Origin: an uncultured Desulfobacteraceae bacterium
GTDB taxonomy: Bacteria; Desulfobacterota; Desulfobacteria; Desulfobacterales; Desulfatirhabdiaceae
Direction of reading: 5' to 3'
NCBI GenBank assembly: GCA_903953895.1
Contig: CAJBLH010000273.1
Location: 1 to 35,326 of the forward strand
DNA: 35,326 nt
The notes beneath the pieces are model-generated. The model saw only the letters and a program-made list of their open reading frames with translations, did no database searches and had not been told where the DNA came from. A program made the position numbers and the translations under genes. Shown in pieces: positions 18,401 through 25,678 of the stretch. Position 1 is the first letter of the stretch. Each line of letters begins with the position of its first letter.

Positions 18401-18785
18401 AAGCCTTACCGGAACAACAGCAGGCCGGCTTGATTTCACCAACCCGCAAACTCAGGAGGCCATGGAAAAATTGTTCACCGAAAAAGCCGGCGCCCCTGCT
18501 TTCGATGAACTTAAACGCTCTGTTACAGATCGCACCCAAAACAAGGCCGACATTTATCGGATTTTTTCAGAAACCCTTTATAAAAAGCTTGTGGAGATGG
18601 AACCGGCGCCAAAGGAGAAACTGTCCGGGCTGGCTGAAGAGCGAGGACGTGAAATCATCCAGGAACTGGAGACAGTCGGCGGTATCCCTTCAGATCGTCT
18701 GGCTGTGAAAAACGCTGAACCGCAGACGTCCGGACCTCCTTCGGCTTTTTTCTCTCTGGAAGCCCGGATCCCCTCTGAATCATGA
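15411..18785 (+). CDS. Giant AsmA-like DUF748 envelope protein
   Basis: A 1124-residue envelope protein. One N-terminal transmembrane helix (about 22-45, MVLILLGVICLYSLIGFF) anchors a long periplasmic chain of beta-rich AsmA/DUF748 repeats. Typical phrases are LSIDFEITRLGKGAATFRHI near the start and a late segment VNLPLDLAVALLTDARGRID. Near residue 940 a short OmpA-like motif appears (VVFDPGKAELLPPEKEK), as is common at the C-terminus of DUF748 proteins. Related AsmA/YhdP proteins form bridges that move phospholipids across the periplasm; applying that role here is inference. GTG at 15411 is preceded by GGAGG 4 bp upstream. Last gene of the cyclase-lipoprotein-DUF748 operon. Confidence 0.85.
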   Translation: MGLNLFRKGVDVKQTLRRVLTGKMVLILLGVICLYSLIGFFIAPWGIGWYAPKIAVGQFHWSLDMGKVRINPFLLTVEVNDVHIGTSEEPLAEFKKLSIDFEITRLGKGAATFRHIHLENPILHLTVHPDGSTNLEKAIPTSSAADSSDTPPFRMVIKHAQISGGTILVTDKRQSRPARVTLQELGMNVTDISTLPDHSGKYALSARTPEGETFACQGEIALTPFSTHGKLSFGDIQMTTLWQFMKDSLDLESVTGKLDIATDYLLNTSAQLQLEGFQLAVLDLSLKRPRSDKAFFELKKLDVDQASFNLKEKQLRIGKLLIAGGAVNLLIDAAGHIDIAEIARKAPQKKTAEEKPITPKSASAKSATPSWSAIADRAEIQDIAFGLDDFSRILPVSFRIASIGMGFAAKFHTGTTDSTVLVEDFSSELKEASIQRSGDTRPVFETHRLTIDGGMLDLKARTVAVSRIALQGGGIDILRDATGQINWQRMFASNKAATEETSATKPEPAWNYQIKSMEVDGFESNLSDISTVADKPILNIQSFSCRLTDVDGRSPMNFEAGFSLKQGGTVAAHGKVDPMIPSVDADLKLDALSLKPIQPYLQPYTVLTLQSADVSLQGNIRYGMKTADAKLSYTGSARLDNLNLTETGNPKTLIGCDSLSIPKCTLSLQPDMLNIDEIQISKPTGEIIIAEDRTLNLSRMFKPQADQADNTPQPKRDSEKKSKDFPIRIGKIAIQKGDVIFADLSLQPQFITRIADLKGKLSDLSSSGDSPSPIRLDGSVDQYGLARISGKINMFHPALFTDLSLIFKNVEMTKLTPYSGKFAGRRITSGKLSLDLKYRIQNQKLVGDNQIIVDNLTLGEHIDSPSAVNLPLDLAVALLTDARGRIDIGLPVNGDLSDPEFSYGHLLWKALVNSLTQMVTSPFRVLGSLFGGGGEQQDIVVFDPGKAELLPPEKEKLLHLADMLKNRPQLKLTIQGRFNPESDGTAIKTRIVRLSIASLTGTTAGRLDFTNPQTQEAMEKLFTEKAGAPAFDELKRSVTDRTQNKADIYRIFSETLYKKLVEMEPAPKEKLSGLAEERGREIIQELETVGGIPSDRLAVKNAEPQTSGPPSAFFSLEARIPSES

Positions 18786-18819
18786 CAGATTATTCCACTT
18801 TGAAATCAAAAGGAGAGCA

Positions 18820-19320
18820 ATGCAGAACAACACCGTATCCATATTAAAACAGGCCATATTGCTGGAACGCCGGGGAAAGGCTTTCTACACCCAGGTTGCC
18901 GGTAAATCCGAGTCACCGGCTGTCAAGGAATTCTTTGAAATGATGGCGGACGAAGAAGCACAGCACGAAAAAATTCTTTCGGAGCAGTACAAGGCATTTC
19001 AGGTACGTGGCAAGTTCATCCCCACAAGTCTGCCTGAAGATGAAGCAGAGAAGACCGCCGCCCGAATTCTCACAGACGATCTCAAAGACAAGATCGCTGC
19101 CGCTGGATTCGAGGCCGCAGCCATCTCTGCAGCCATGTCTATGGAAGAGCGTTCTATCCGGATTTATGCCGATCAGGCGAAACAGACAGACGATCCTCAG
19201 GAAAAGGCGGTTTATGCGTGGCTGGAAAAGTGGGAAGCCCGGCATCTAAAGCTGCTGGCCGGGCTTGAAAGAAAGCTGACCGAGGCCATCTGGAACGACA
19301 ACAGCTTCTGGCCTCACTGA
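18820..19320 (+). CDS. Ferritin-like diiron protein (rubrerythrin-type four-helix bundle)
   Basis: A 166-residue four-helix bundle predicted to bind a di-iron centre, with likely peroxide-reducing or iron-handling function. Ligand motifs occur twice: Glu16 in LLERRGKAFY with Glu46/His49 in DEEAQHEK, then a Glu in SMEERSIRIY with EARHLKLL. This duplicated E plus ExxH pattern is the ferritin-like/rubrerythrin signature. No rubredoxin-type Cys4 domain is attached, so electrons must come from another protein. The start at 18820 has AGGAG 7 bp upstream, 34 bp after the DUF748 gene. It faces the cytochrome bd genes, which fits an oxygen-defence role in an anaerobe. Exact subfamily is uncertain. Confidence 0.85.
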   Translation: MQNNTVSILKQAILLERRGKAFYTQVAGKSESPAVKEFFEMMADEEAQHEKILSEQYKAFQVRGKFIPTSLPEDEAEKTAARILTDDLKDKIAAAGFEAAAISAAMSMEERSIRIYADQAKQTDDPQEKAVYAWLEKWEARHLKLLAGLERKLTEAIWNDNSFWPH

Positions 19321-19379
19321 GTTTATTTGAAAATGATCATGCTGGGCTCAATTTTTATCATGGCCTGCCCCCCTCCCAG

Positions 19380-19402
19380 CCTCCCCCCGCGCTGGGGGGA
19401 GG
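19380..19402. terminator. GC-rich inverted repeat between convergent genes
   Basis: Nine-bp perfect arms CCTCCCCCC and GGGGGGAGG flank a GCGCT loop, midway between the ends of the ferritin-like gene and cydB. The position suggests a bidirectional terminator, but no T-tract follows. A closely similar repeat lies at 27686-27706, so it may equally be a dispersed palindromic element. Confidence 0.5.
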
Positions 19403-19419
19403 GGTCTAAAAAATCTATG

Positions 19420-20448
19420 CTAATAGGCGTCCTCGTATGCCAGATCTTCCAACGTTGTCTTGGATTTGAACAAATTGTACGACCATGCCTGATAGGCCAA
19501 AATGATCGGAACAAAAACAATGACAACCCCCAGCATGATGGTCAGCGTCAAAGGGCTGGAAGAAGCGTTAAAAGCCGTCAGACTGAAGGACGGATCGATG
19601 CTGGACGGAAACAGACAGGGGAACAGCCCGATCACCCCATAAAACGTGGCGCCGACGATGGTGATCGCCGATGCGATCCACGCCGATACATAGCACTGTT
19701 TTTTCAGATAAAATTTTACACCCAGAAGCGCAAGGACGGTTACCAGAATAATGAGGAACAGAATCGGGCGGTTCAGGTAATTATCATAAAGATGGGTGGC
19801 GAATTTGCTGTAAACCAGAAATACGACCGCTGCAGTCAGTACGATCGGCCAGAGACGCTCGGCTGTTTGAATCGCACGCTGCTGAAGGCTTTTTTCGGTC
19901 TTAAAACTCAGCCACAGGGCCCCGTGCTGCAGAAACAGAAACAAAAACAGGATACCCCCGCACAGGCCGTACGGGTTCAGCAGCGTCAACAAATTGCCAT
20001 GATAGACACCGTTTTGATCGATGGGAATGCCTTTGAAGATATTGGCGAAGGCAACTCCGAACAATACCGCGGGCGCTGCACTTCCGATAAAAATACACCC
20101 ATCCCAGAATCGTCTCCATGAAGCGGATTCCACCTTACCGCGGAATTCAAAGGAAACCCCCCGCAGAATCAGCGCAAACAGAATCAGCATCAGCGCCGAA
20201 TACAAAGATGAAAACATGACGGCATAGACTTTGGGAAACGCCGCAAACGTTACACCGCCTGCGGTCAGCAGCCAGACTTCATTCCCATTCCAGGTCGGAC
20301 CGATGGTATTGATCATCATGCGCTTGTCGTCATCCGTTTTTCCCAGAAAGGGCAACAGCGTTCCTACGCCGAAATCAAATCCGTCCGTCATGAAAAATAG
20401 CGCCCATAACAGGCCCCACAGCAAAAACCAGGTGATTTGCAATGTCAT
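19420..20448 (-). CDS. cydB: Cytochrome bd quinol oxidase subunit II
   Basis: Second membrane subunit of the cytochrome bd oxidase, which reduces O2 to water with quinol and helps remove oxygen in anaerobes. The 342 residues contain the expected set of hydrophobic helices and start with the family pattern WFLLWGLLWALFFMTDGFDFGVG. The characteristic WNGNEVWLLTAGGVTFAAFP follows at about residues 53-72. The length is normal. It lies 96 bp downstream of cydA on the same strand. I found no cydX-like small ORF directly downstream. Confidence 0.95.
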   Translation of the reverse strand: MTLQITWFLLWGLLWALFFMTDGFDFGVGTLLPFLGKTDDDKRMMINTIGPTWNGNEVWLLTAGGVTFAAFPKVYAVMFSSLYSALMLILFALILRGVSFEFRGKVESASWRRFWDGCIFIGSAAPAVLFGVAFANIFKGIPIDQNGVYHGNLLTLLNPYGLCGGILFLFLFLQHGALWLSFKTEKSLQQRAIQTAERLWPIVLTAAVVFLVYSKFATHLYDNYLNRPILFLIILVTVLALLGVKFYLKKQCYVSAWIASAITIVGATFYGVIGLFPCLFPSSIDPSFSLTAFNASSSPLTLTIMLGVVIVFVPIILAYQAWSYNLFKSKTTLEDLAYEDAY

Positions 20449-20544
20449 ATCGTCCTCCGATTAAACTGTCTGCAGAACAGACACGTTGTTATGAAAAGAT
20501 GTTCGGTATTACCGATTTTTGCATCCCCGATGTCGTTCTGAACC

Positions 20545-21849
20545 TTAAGATTCAGCCGGACCTTTTTTGACATGGGATGAAATCAGATAAAATCCGACAG
20601 CGCCCAGAAGGCCGTAAACCAGAACAAACGCCACCAGAGATGTTAACACCTGAGATCCAGCAACAGGGGAGGCGGCATCCGATGTCTTCATCAGTCCGTA
20701 AACGATCCATGGCTGGCGTCCAACCTCGGCAACCATCCAGCCCAGTTCGTTGGCTATGTATGGAATCGGAATGGAAAACAGCATCAGCTTCAGATAGAGG
20801 GGACTTTCCATCAGACGATTGCGCTTGAACCATCCCAAAATCGACATCAGGGCCAGATACATGCTGAGCCCCACCATGGCTTTGAAGGCAAAAGAAGTCA
20901 ACAGCACCGGTGGCCGTTCATCCTTTGGGATATCTTTCAGGCCCTTGACCACGGCGTTGGTATCCCGAAACGCCAGAAAACTGAGCAAGCCGGGCAACGC
21001 GCCGATTTGAATGGAATTTTTTTCGTTCTTTTCATCCGGTATGGCAAAAAGATACAACGGGGCCCTGGCTGAGGTTTCCCAGTGGGATTCCATGGCCGCC
21101 AGCTTGGCCGGCTGCTTGACTGCCAGATCAACAGCGTGAAGATCGCCTTCAACGATGATGAAAAGCGAAAACACCAGCCCGAAAACCATCGCCATGTTGA
21201 AGGATCGGGTAAAAAAATCGACATGTTGTTTTTTCAGAAGATGATAGGCGCTGATTCCCATGACGACAAAAGCGCTCAGGATATACGCTCCGCTGATTGT
21301 GTGAAAGAATTCCATGATGGCGAATTTTGAAAAAATCACGGCGGCAAAATCCACCAGCTCGGCCCGACCATCGCGGATGGTATAGCCGACCGGATGCTGC
21401 ATCCAGGCATTTGCCGTAATGATCCATACGGCGGACAGGGAAGAGGCGAAGGCAATCAGCCACATCACCGTTGCATGCGCTTTGGCGGACAGTTTCTTCC
21501 AGCCGAAGACCCAGACACCGATGAGTGTGGACTCCAGAAAAAAGGCTGCTGTGGCCTCGATGGCCAAAAGTGATCCGAAAACATCGCCCACATAGGCGGA
21601 ATAACGGGACCAGTTGGTGCCGAACTGGAATTCCAGCGTAATCCCGGTAACAATACCGAGGGCAAAATTGATGAGAAATATCTTTCCCCAGAATTTTGTC
21701 ATCCTCAGATAGGTTTCATCCCCGGTCCGCACGTAACGGGTTTCCATCCAGGCCAATAGAATCGAAAGGCCCAGAGTCAGGGGGACAAAGAGATAGTGAA
21801 ACATCGTTGCTGCAGCGAACTGCAATCGGGATAGCCATACAACATCCAT
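20545..21849 (-). CDS. cydA: Cytochrome bd quinol oxidase subunit I
   Basis: Haem-bearing, quinol-oxidising subunit of cytochrome bd in the cytoplasmic membrane. Visible ligands, aligned to the E. coli protein, are His18 (haem b595), His183 and Met325 (haem b558), and Glu98/Glu106 for the proton path. The quinol-loop residues Lys249 and Glu254 (KLAAMESHWE) and the signature GRQPW near residue 380 are present. At 434 residues it has a short Q-loop, unlike the 522-residue E. coli form. All key residues are intact. It begins 20 bp after the Rrf2 regulator gene, so regulator-cydA-cydB form one operon. Confidence 0.96.
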   Translation of the reverse strand: MDVVWLSRLQFAAATMFHYLFVPLTLGLSILLAWMETRYVRTGDETYLRMTKFWGKIFLINFALGIVTGITLEFQFGTNWSRYSAYVGDVFGSLLAIEATAAFFLESTLIGVWVFGWKKLSAKAHATVMWLIAFASSLSAVWIITANAWMQHPVGYTIRDGRAELVDFAAVIFSKFAIMEFFHTISGAYILSAFVVMGISAYHLLKKQHVDFFTRSFNMAMVFGLVFSLFIIVEGDLHAVDLAVKQPAKLAAMESHWETSARAPLYLFAIPDEKNEKNSIQIGALPGLLSFLAFRDTNAVVKGLKDIPKDERPPVLLTSFAFKAMVGLSMYLALMSILGWFKRNRLMESPLYLKLMLFSIPIPYIANELGWMVAEVGRQPWIVYGLMKTSDAASPVAGSQVLTSLVAFVLVYGLLGAVGFYLISSHVKKGPAES

Positions 21850-21869
21850 AAGACGCTCCTTTTCCTGTT

Positions 21870-22322
21870 TTATGGGTTAAGTAAAGACAAACTGGAATGC
21901 GCATCCGGTGACAGAACCGGAGATTCCGTAATCAAACTTGAAAATGTCGCTTTCCGAAGGGTTTCGCGGAGCTGATTTCTGGCGTTTTCCCAGACGACAT
22001 GAACCTTGCAGACCGGGCTCCTGCCGCATGACTCGGGCCAGAGCATGCAGTCATTCAGAAATATCTCTCCGATGACCGCCTCGATGACCATCAGCAGAGT
22101 GAGCTCATCGGGGGGAACAACCAGACGGAATCCGCCTTTAACACCCTGAATGATTTCGATCAGCCCCGCCCGGGCCAACTGCTGCGCGATTTTTCCCAGA
22201 AACTGTTCAGGAATATCCATTTCTCTGGCAATTGTTCTGCGGCCGACCAGAACGCCTTTTCCGGCAGTTGAAAGATACAGCATACACCGCACCGCATATT
22301 CCGCCGCCCGTGACAGTCGCAT
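21870..22322 (-). CDS. Rrf2-family transcriptional regulator with likely Fe-S cluster
   Basis: A 150-residue winged-helix regulator. The N-terminal pattern MRLSRAAEYAVRCMLYLS and the recognition-helix/wing region (IPEQFLGKIAQQLARAGLI, then GVKGGFRL) are typical of Rrf2/IscR/NsrR proteins. Three cysteines, Cys92, Cys99 and Cys105, followed by His108, match the spacing of the [2Fe-2S] ligands of IscR, so the protein probably senses oxygen, nitric oxide or Fe-S status. It lies 20 bp upstream of cydA and is most simply its regulator. An 18-bp palindrome overlaps the predicted promoter -35 element, consistent with autoregulation. Whether it is closer to IscR or NsrR cannot be decided here. Confidence 0.9.
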   Translation of the reverse strand: MRLSRAAEYAVRCMLYLSTAGKGVLVGRRTIAREMDIPEQFLGKIAQQLARAGLIEIIQGVKGGFRLVVPPDELTLLMVIEAVIGEIFLNDCMLWPESCGRSPVCKVHVVWENARNQLRETLRKATFSSLITESPVLSPDAHSSLSLLNP

Positions 22323-22374
22323 GGAAAAATCCTTATCCTGAAACGATGTAAGATAAATCAGACATTTTTTATCC

Positions 22375-22402
22375 TATTTATCAATTGACAATAAAATGTC
22401 AA
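22375..22402 (-). promoter_or_regulatory. Predicted promoter and operator of the Rrf2-cydAB operon
   Basis: On the minus strand TTGACA (22402-22397) is followed after 16 bp by TAAATA (22380-22375), a plausible sigma-70-type promoter about 55 bp before the regulator's ATG. The -35 is one arm of a perfect inverted repeat TTGACA-N6-TGTCAA at 22385-22402. A second, wider pair GACATTTT (22361-22368) and AAAATGTC (22393-22400) brackets it. A regulator bound here would block the promoter; the Rrf2 protein is the natural candidate. Confidence 0.5.
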
Positions 22403-22418
22403 GCATTTTTATTTCACT

Positions 22419-22433
22419 GCAAAGGCGCAAAGA
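22419..22433. repeat. 9-bp-period repeat (GCAAAG type)
   Basis: GCAAAG occurs at 22419-22424 and again at 22428-22433, nine bases apart, followed by a degenerate third unit. This resembles short intergenic arrays with a GCAAAG core found in many proteobacterial genomes. No function is established. Confidence 0.45.
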
Positions 22434-22521
22434 TAAAGAGCGGCTGTCTTGATTGGACAAGGCAGGTCAGATGTGATAAAGAAGCACAAACCTTGTGATC
22501 AGGAGTGAGAAATAACGAGAT

Positions 22522-23442
22522 ATGTCAACTTCCGCCTGTGGTATCAGCTGCGAAGTGTGCAGGCTTCATGTAAAGGGGGTCTGCTCTGCCTGCGGTCCCG
22601 GCACAAGCCTGGAAGCGGTCAATAAAATTGGATTTCAGGAGCAGATGCTGGGTCAGCCCTGCCCTATTCTGGCCTGTGCGCAGATGAATCAGATCGCGTA
22701 TTGCCTCAAAGACTGCGATGCCTTTCCCTGCGAGAATTTTTCGCGAGGGCCGTATCCTTTCAGTCAGAGTTTTTTGCAAATGCAGGTGCGCCGACGCCAA
22801 GATCTGCAGACATCGGATGCTTCTTCAGCACCGAAAATTCAAGCGCCGCCGGCGTTCTGGGAAGATCTGCAGCAAAAGAATCTGTCCGAACTCTGCGGTA
22901 TCGCCCTGGCCAGGCAGCAAGATCCCAAAAGCCTGACGATGGATTTCCTGCATACCGAAATTCGTGTGCATCCCTTCGAACGCCGGTGCTTTTTAAAACA
23001 GGACGGAGACTGGCAGTTGATCGACCATTCTCTCCTGGAGCTGCTGGTTCTGGTTTATCTGCTTCAGGTCAAACCCGGATGGCTCTTTAACGATACGATC
23101 ACCGTTCCGGATTTGAAAGATGCCCATTTCTTCCAGGGACCGCATGAGTTAAGAACCGATCTGCTGCTGAAACGTTTCGGGCATAATTTTGACGGATTTC
23201 GGCTGGCTGCCGAAAAGTTAGGGGGGGTGCGGTTGAATATGGCGGATATTTCTTATAAACTCAGGCCATTTCCAAAAGTTCCCCTGTATTTTCTGCTCTG
23301 GAGCGGCGATGAAGAATTCCCCCCCCGAATTACCGTTCTCTTTGACCGGTCCATCGAGATGCATCTTTCCGCAGACGCCATCTGGGGATTGGTGAATCTG
23401 GTTTGCGATCTTCTGGCGCGCTCGGATGAAGGACAGGCATAA
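22522..23442 (+). CDS. DUF3795/DUF3786 protein of unknown function
   Basis: A 306-residue protein with two parts. The N-terminal 75 residues are Cys-rich (CGISCEVCRLHVKGVCSACG, then further Cys around 47-70) and resemble DUF3795, which probably binds a metal or Fe-S cluster. Residues about 110-300 match the DUF3786 pattern, including HPFERRCFLK, LLELLVLVYLLQ, YFLLWSGDEEFPP and VLFDRSIEMHLSADAIWGLVN (given here in short pieces). DUF3786 is mainly known from anaerobes, and its role is unknown. The gene diverges from the Rrf2-cyd operon across a 199-bp spacer and converges with tyrA. Soluble; no signal peptide. Function not assigned. Confidence 0.8.
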   Translation: MSTSACGISCEVCRLHVKGVCSACGPGTSLEAVNKIGFQEQMLGQPCPILACAQMNQIAYCLKDCDAFPCENFSRGPYPFSQSFLQMQVRRRQDLQTSDASSAPKIQAPPAFWEDLQQKNLSELCGIALARQQDPKSLTMDFLHTEIRVHPFERRCFLKQDGDWQLIDHSLLELLVLVYLLQVKPGWLFNDTITVPDLKDAHFFQGPHELRTDLLLKRFGHNFDGFRLAAEKLGGVRLNMADISYKLRPFPKVPLYFLLWSGDEEFPPRITVLFDRSIEMHLSADAIWGLVNLVCDLLARSDEGQA

Positions 23443-23454
23443 TGAATGAAAAAC

Positions 23455-23490
23455 AGCGGTTCAACTTTCCGCCTGAAAATCAGAACCGCT
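23455..23490. terminator. Weak inverted repeat at convergent gene ends
   Basis: Perfect 8-bp arms AGCGGTTC (23455-23462) and GAACCGCT (23483-23490) flank a 20-base loop, straddling the end of tyrA and lying just after the DUF3786 stop. No T-tract follows, so terminator activity is uncertain. Confidence 0.3.
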
Positions 23491-24631
23491 CGATGAGTCT
23501 GTCGATCAGAAAAGTACTCTCCCGCATGGCCTGTTCGCTGAACGGGCCAAACCATTCGGCGATTTTCTGAAACTCACTCTGAAACAATGCCTTATCTGCT
23601 TTTTCCAGCATTTCCTGATTTTCACTGATAGATTTCAGAAAATCCTTCAGCAGCTCCCGCCGCTCTTCGGATGCGAAGATGATCTCGGAATAAAGGTCGG
23701 CATCCTGGGCGAACAGCCGGCCCACCATGCCGATCTCGAGCCGGTAAATCGGGCTGGAAAACTCCAGGGTTCTCGAAAGAGACACCTGCCGTCTTTTCAG
23801 GAATTGACCAAACGCAAATGTGGCGAAATGACGCAGTGCCTGGACGATGCCCATGATGTCATCATGTTCCCCGGCATCAGACCGGACAATGACGCCACCC
23901 CAAATGGAAAACTGATCGAGTACCCACTGGCAGGCGGCGTTATCTCTTCCGGGTGTGGCCACAATGATCTGTTTATCCAGACTCGATGTCGTGGGTCCGA
24001 ACAAGGGGTGCAGGCCGATCACCGGGCCGGCATGGGCTTTTAACATGGCCTCAAGAGGCTTCACCTTGATGCTGGTGATGTCGCAGAGTACGGCTTGCGG
24101 CGGCAGAAAGGGCCCGATATCTCGAATGACCCGGCAAGTAACATCGATCGGAACGCCGACCATCGCCAGATCTATGCCGTCACATAAAGCGTGCGCATCC
24201 GACCAGTTGTCCTTGCTTAAAATACGGACCCGGTATCCGGCCCGTTGGAAACACGCCTCGAAATATCGCCCCATCTCCCCTTTTCCACCGACAAGAAGGA
24301 CCAGCGCTTCGGGACGAACGGATGACAGGGCCATGCTGCGGGTTTGCGTAACGCGCGACCGGCGAATGACGGCGCGATAGACTTCCTCGATGAAATCCGG
24401 GTCTAGCCCGGTATCCATTGCCTGCTGCCTGCGCCGGGAAATCAGATCTTCTTCGCGGGCCGGATGATAGATCGGCAGGTTATGTTTTTTTTTAAGCGCC
24501 GCCACCCGGCAGACGACATCCTGCCGATCGGCGAGCAGGGCGACGATCCGGGCATCAATGGCATCGATTTCGTTTCGCAATCCGCCAAGGGCCAGATCAA
24601 TTTCGTGTTGTTGAATATCATGGTTTTTCAT
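23480..24631 (-). CDS. tyrA: Bifunctional chorismate mutase / prephenate dehydrogenase (T-protein)
   Basis: Converts chorismate to prephenate and then oxidatively to 4-hydroxyphenylpyruvate for tyrosine synthesis. The 383 residues match E. coli TyrA (373) in order. An AroQ chorismate mutase domain (about 15-95) has Arg19, Arg36, Lys47 and Arg59/Glu60 in the active-site positions. The dehydrogenase domain follows, with the nucleotide loop VGGKGEMG (114-121), the conserved VIGLHPLFGP holding the catalytic His, and the late signature SSPIYRLEIGMVGRLFAQD. The enteric-type fusion is unusual for a presumed deltaproteobacterium. Start at 24631, 36 bp downstream of the GYF-AIM24 gene; the ribosome binding site is weak. 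Confidence 0.93.
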   Translation of the reverse strand: MKNHDIQQHEIDLALGGLRNEIDAIDARIVALLADRQDVVCRVAALKKKHNLPIYHPAREEDLISRRRQQAMDTGLDPDFIEEVYRAVIRRSRVTQTRSMALSSVRPEALVLLVGGKGEMGRYFEACFQRAGYRVRILSKDNWSDAHALCDGIDLAMVGVPIDVTCRVIRDIGPFLPPQAVLCDITSIKVKPLEAMLKAHAGPVIGLHPLFGPTTSSLDKQIIVATPGRDNAACQWVLDQFSIWGGVIVRSDAGEHDDIMGIVQALRHFATFAFGQFLKRRQVSLSRTLEFSSPIYRLEIGMVGRLFAQDADLYSEIIFASEERRELLKDFLKSISENQEMLEKADKALFQSEFQKIAEWFGPFSEQAMRESTFLIDRLIERF

Positions 24632-24667
24632 GGAATGGTATTTTCCGGCTTTCGACGACCACGCGAA

Positions 24668-25678
24668 TCACCGATTTCCTCCGATCAGGTTTCCCAATTT
24701 TCCCAGACTGCCCAGGTTGCCCAGAACAGAGCCTTCTTCCGAACTGCCGCCCCGCTGGGGCGCAGCCCGCAGCATCCGGCCGGCCAGCCGGGAAAACGGC
24801 AGGGATTGCAGCCACACTTTGCCGGGTCCTTGAAGTACCGCAAAAAAAAGTCCTTCACCGCCGAAAAGCGCTGTCTTGATGTTTCCGGCCTGCTGAATAT
24901 CAAACTGCACGCTGGGTTCAAACGCCACGATACACCCGGTATCCACATGAAGAATTTCACCTGCGGCAAGCCGGCGCTCCAAAACCGTGCCGCCGGCATG
25001 CAGAAAAGTCATGCCGCTCCCCTCGAGCTTCTGCATGATAAAGCCTTCACCGCCAAACAGACCGGTCAAAATTTTACGCTGAAAATAGATGCTGATGCTC
25101 ACCCCTTTGGCTGCACACAGATAACTGTCCTTCTGGCAGATCAGACACCCGCCGACCGTTGTCAGTTTGATCGGCAGAATGTTTCCCGGATACGGCGCCC
25201 CAAAAGCCACATGGGCCTTGCCGCTTCCGGTATGGGTAAACACCGTCATAAACAGACTCTCACCCGTCAAAAGCCGTTTTCCGGCGCCCATCAGCTTATC
25301 CATGAAGGACGCGCCCCCTGTGCCGGAACCGTCTCCGAAAATGGTTTCCATCTGAACCGAGCTGTCCTTGTACATCATGGCGCCGGCTTCCGCAACCGCA
25401 CTTTCTCCGGAATCGAGTTCGATATCGACAAACTGCATTTCCGACCCCATAATCTGATAATCGATTTCATCGGCCTGGCTGCGTGCGCCGAAAGGCGGCG
25501 GATTCATCGATGACGGAGTAAAAACTTGCAGCTCCGGAACCTGAGACATCAGCATCCAGGAAGCAAATCCTTCGCGCCAAGCATAGCCGTTCGGATTCTG
25601 TTGAACATACTGAATTGCCTGTTCCGTTTCCATGGGGCCCATCTGATTGCCGTCATAACTGAGATACCACTGAGTCAT
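24668..25678 (-). CDS. GYF-domain plus AIM24/TIGR00266 family protein
   Basis: A 336-residue cytoplasmic protein of unknown function. The first 50 residues form a GYF_2-type domain (WYLSYDGNQMGPMETEQAI, with GYAWREGFASWM), usually a peptide-binding module. Residues about 90-310 form the AIM24/TIGR00266 beta-sandwich: SEMQFVDIELDSGESAVAEA, GTGGASFMDKLMGAGKRLLT and GEGFIMQKLEGSGMTFLHAGG (each quoted short of full length) are typical. The C-terminus is Gly-rich (LGNLGSLGKLGNL). The ATG at 25678 has an ideal AGGAGGT 6 bp upstream. The frame stays open for 20 more codons to a GTG, and that stretch contains DPVCGM, the hallmark of a YHS domain. It is 36 bp upstream of tyrA, probably co-transcribed. 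Confidence 0.82.
   Translation of the reverse strand: MTQWYLSYDGNQMGPMETEQAIQYVQQNPNGYAWREGFASWMLMSQVPELQVFTPSSMNPPPFGARSQADEIDYQIMGSEMQFVDIELDSGESAVAEAGAMMYKDSSVQMETIFGDGSGTGGASFMDKLMGAGKRLLTGESLFMTVFTHTGSGKAHVAFGAPYPGNILPIKLTTVGGCLICQKDSYLCAAKGVSISIYFQRKILTGLFGGEGFIMQKLEGSGMTFLHAGGTVLERRLAAGEILHVDTGCIVAFEPSVQFDIQQAGNIKTALFGGEGLFFAVLQGPGKVWLQSLPFSRLAGRMLRAAPQRGGSSEEGSVLGNLGSLGKLGNLIGGNR

Noticed and set aside
19327-20121. 264-codon plus-strand ORF
   Set aside because: It is antisense to cydB, whose motifs are unmistakable, and its composition is low-information.
24464-25513. 349-codon plus-strand ORF
   Set aside because: Antisense to tyrA and the AIM24 gene, both strongly supported on the minus strand.
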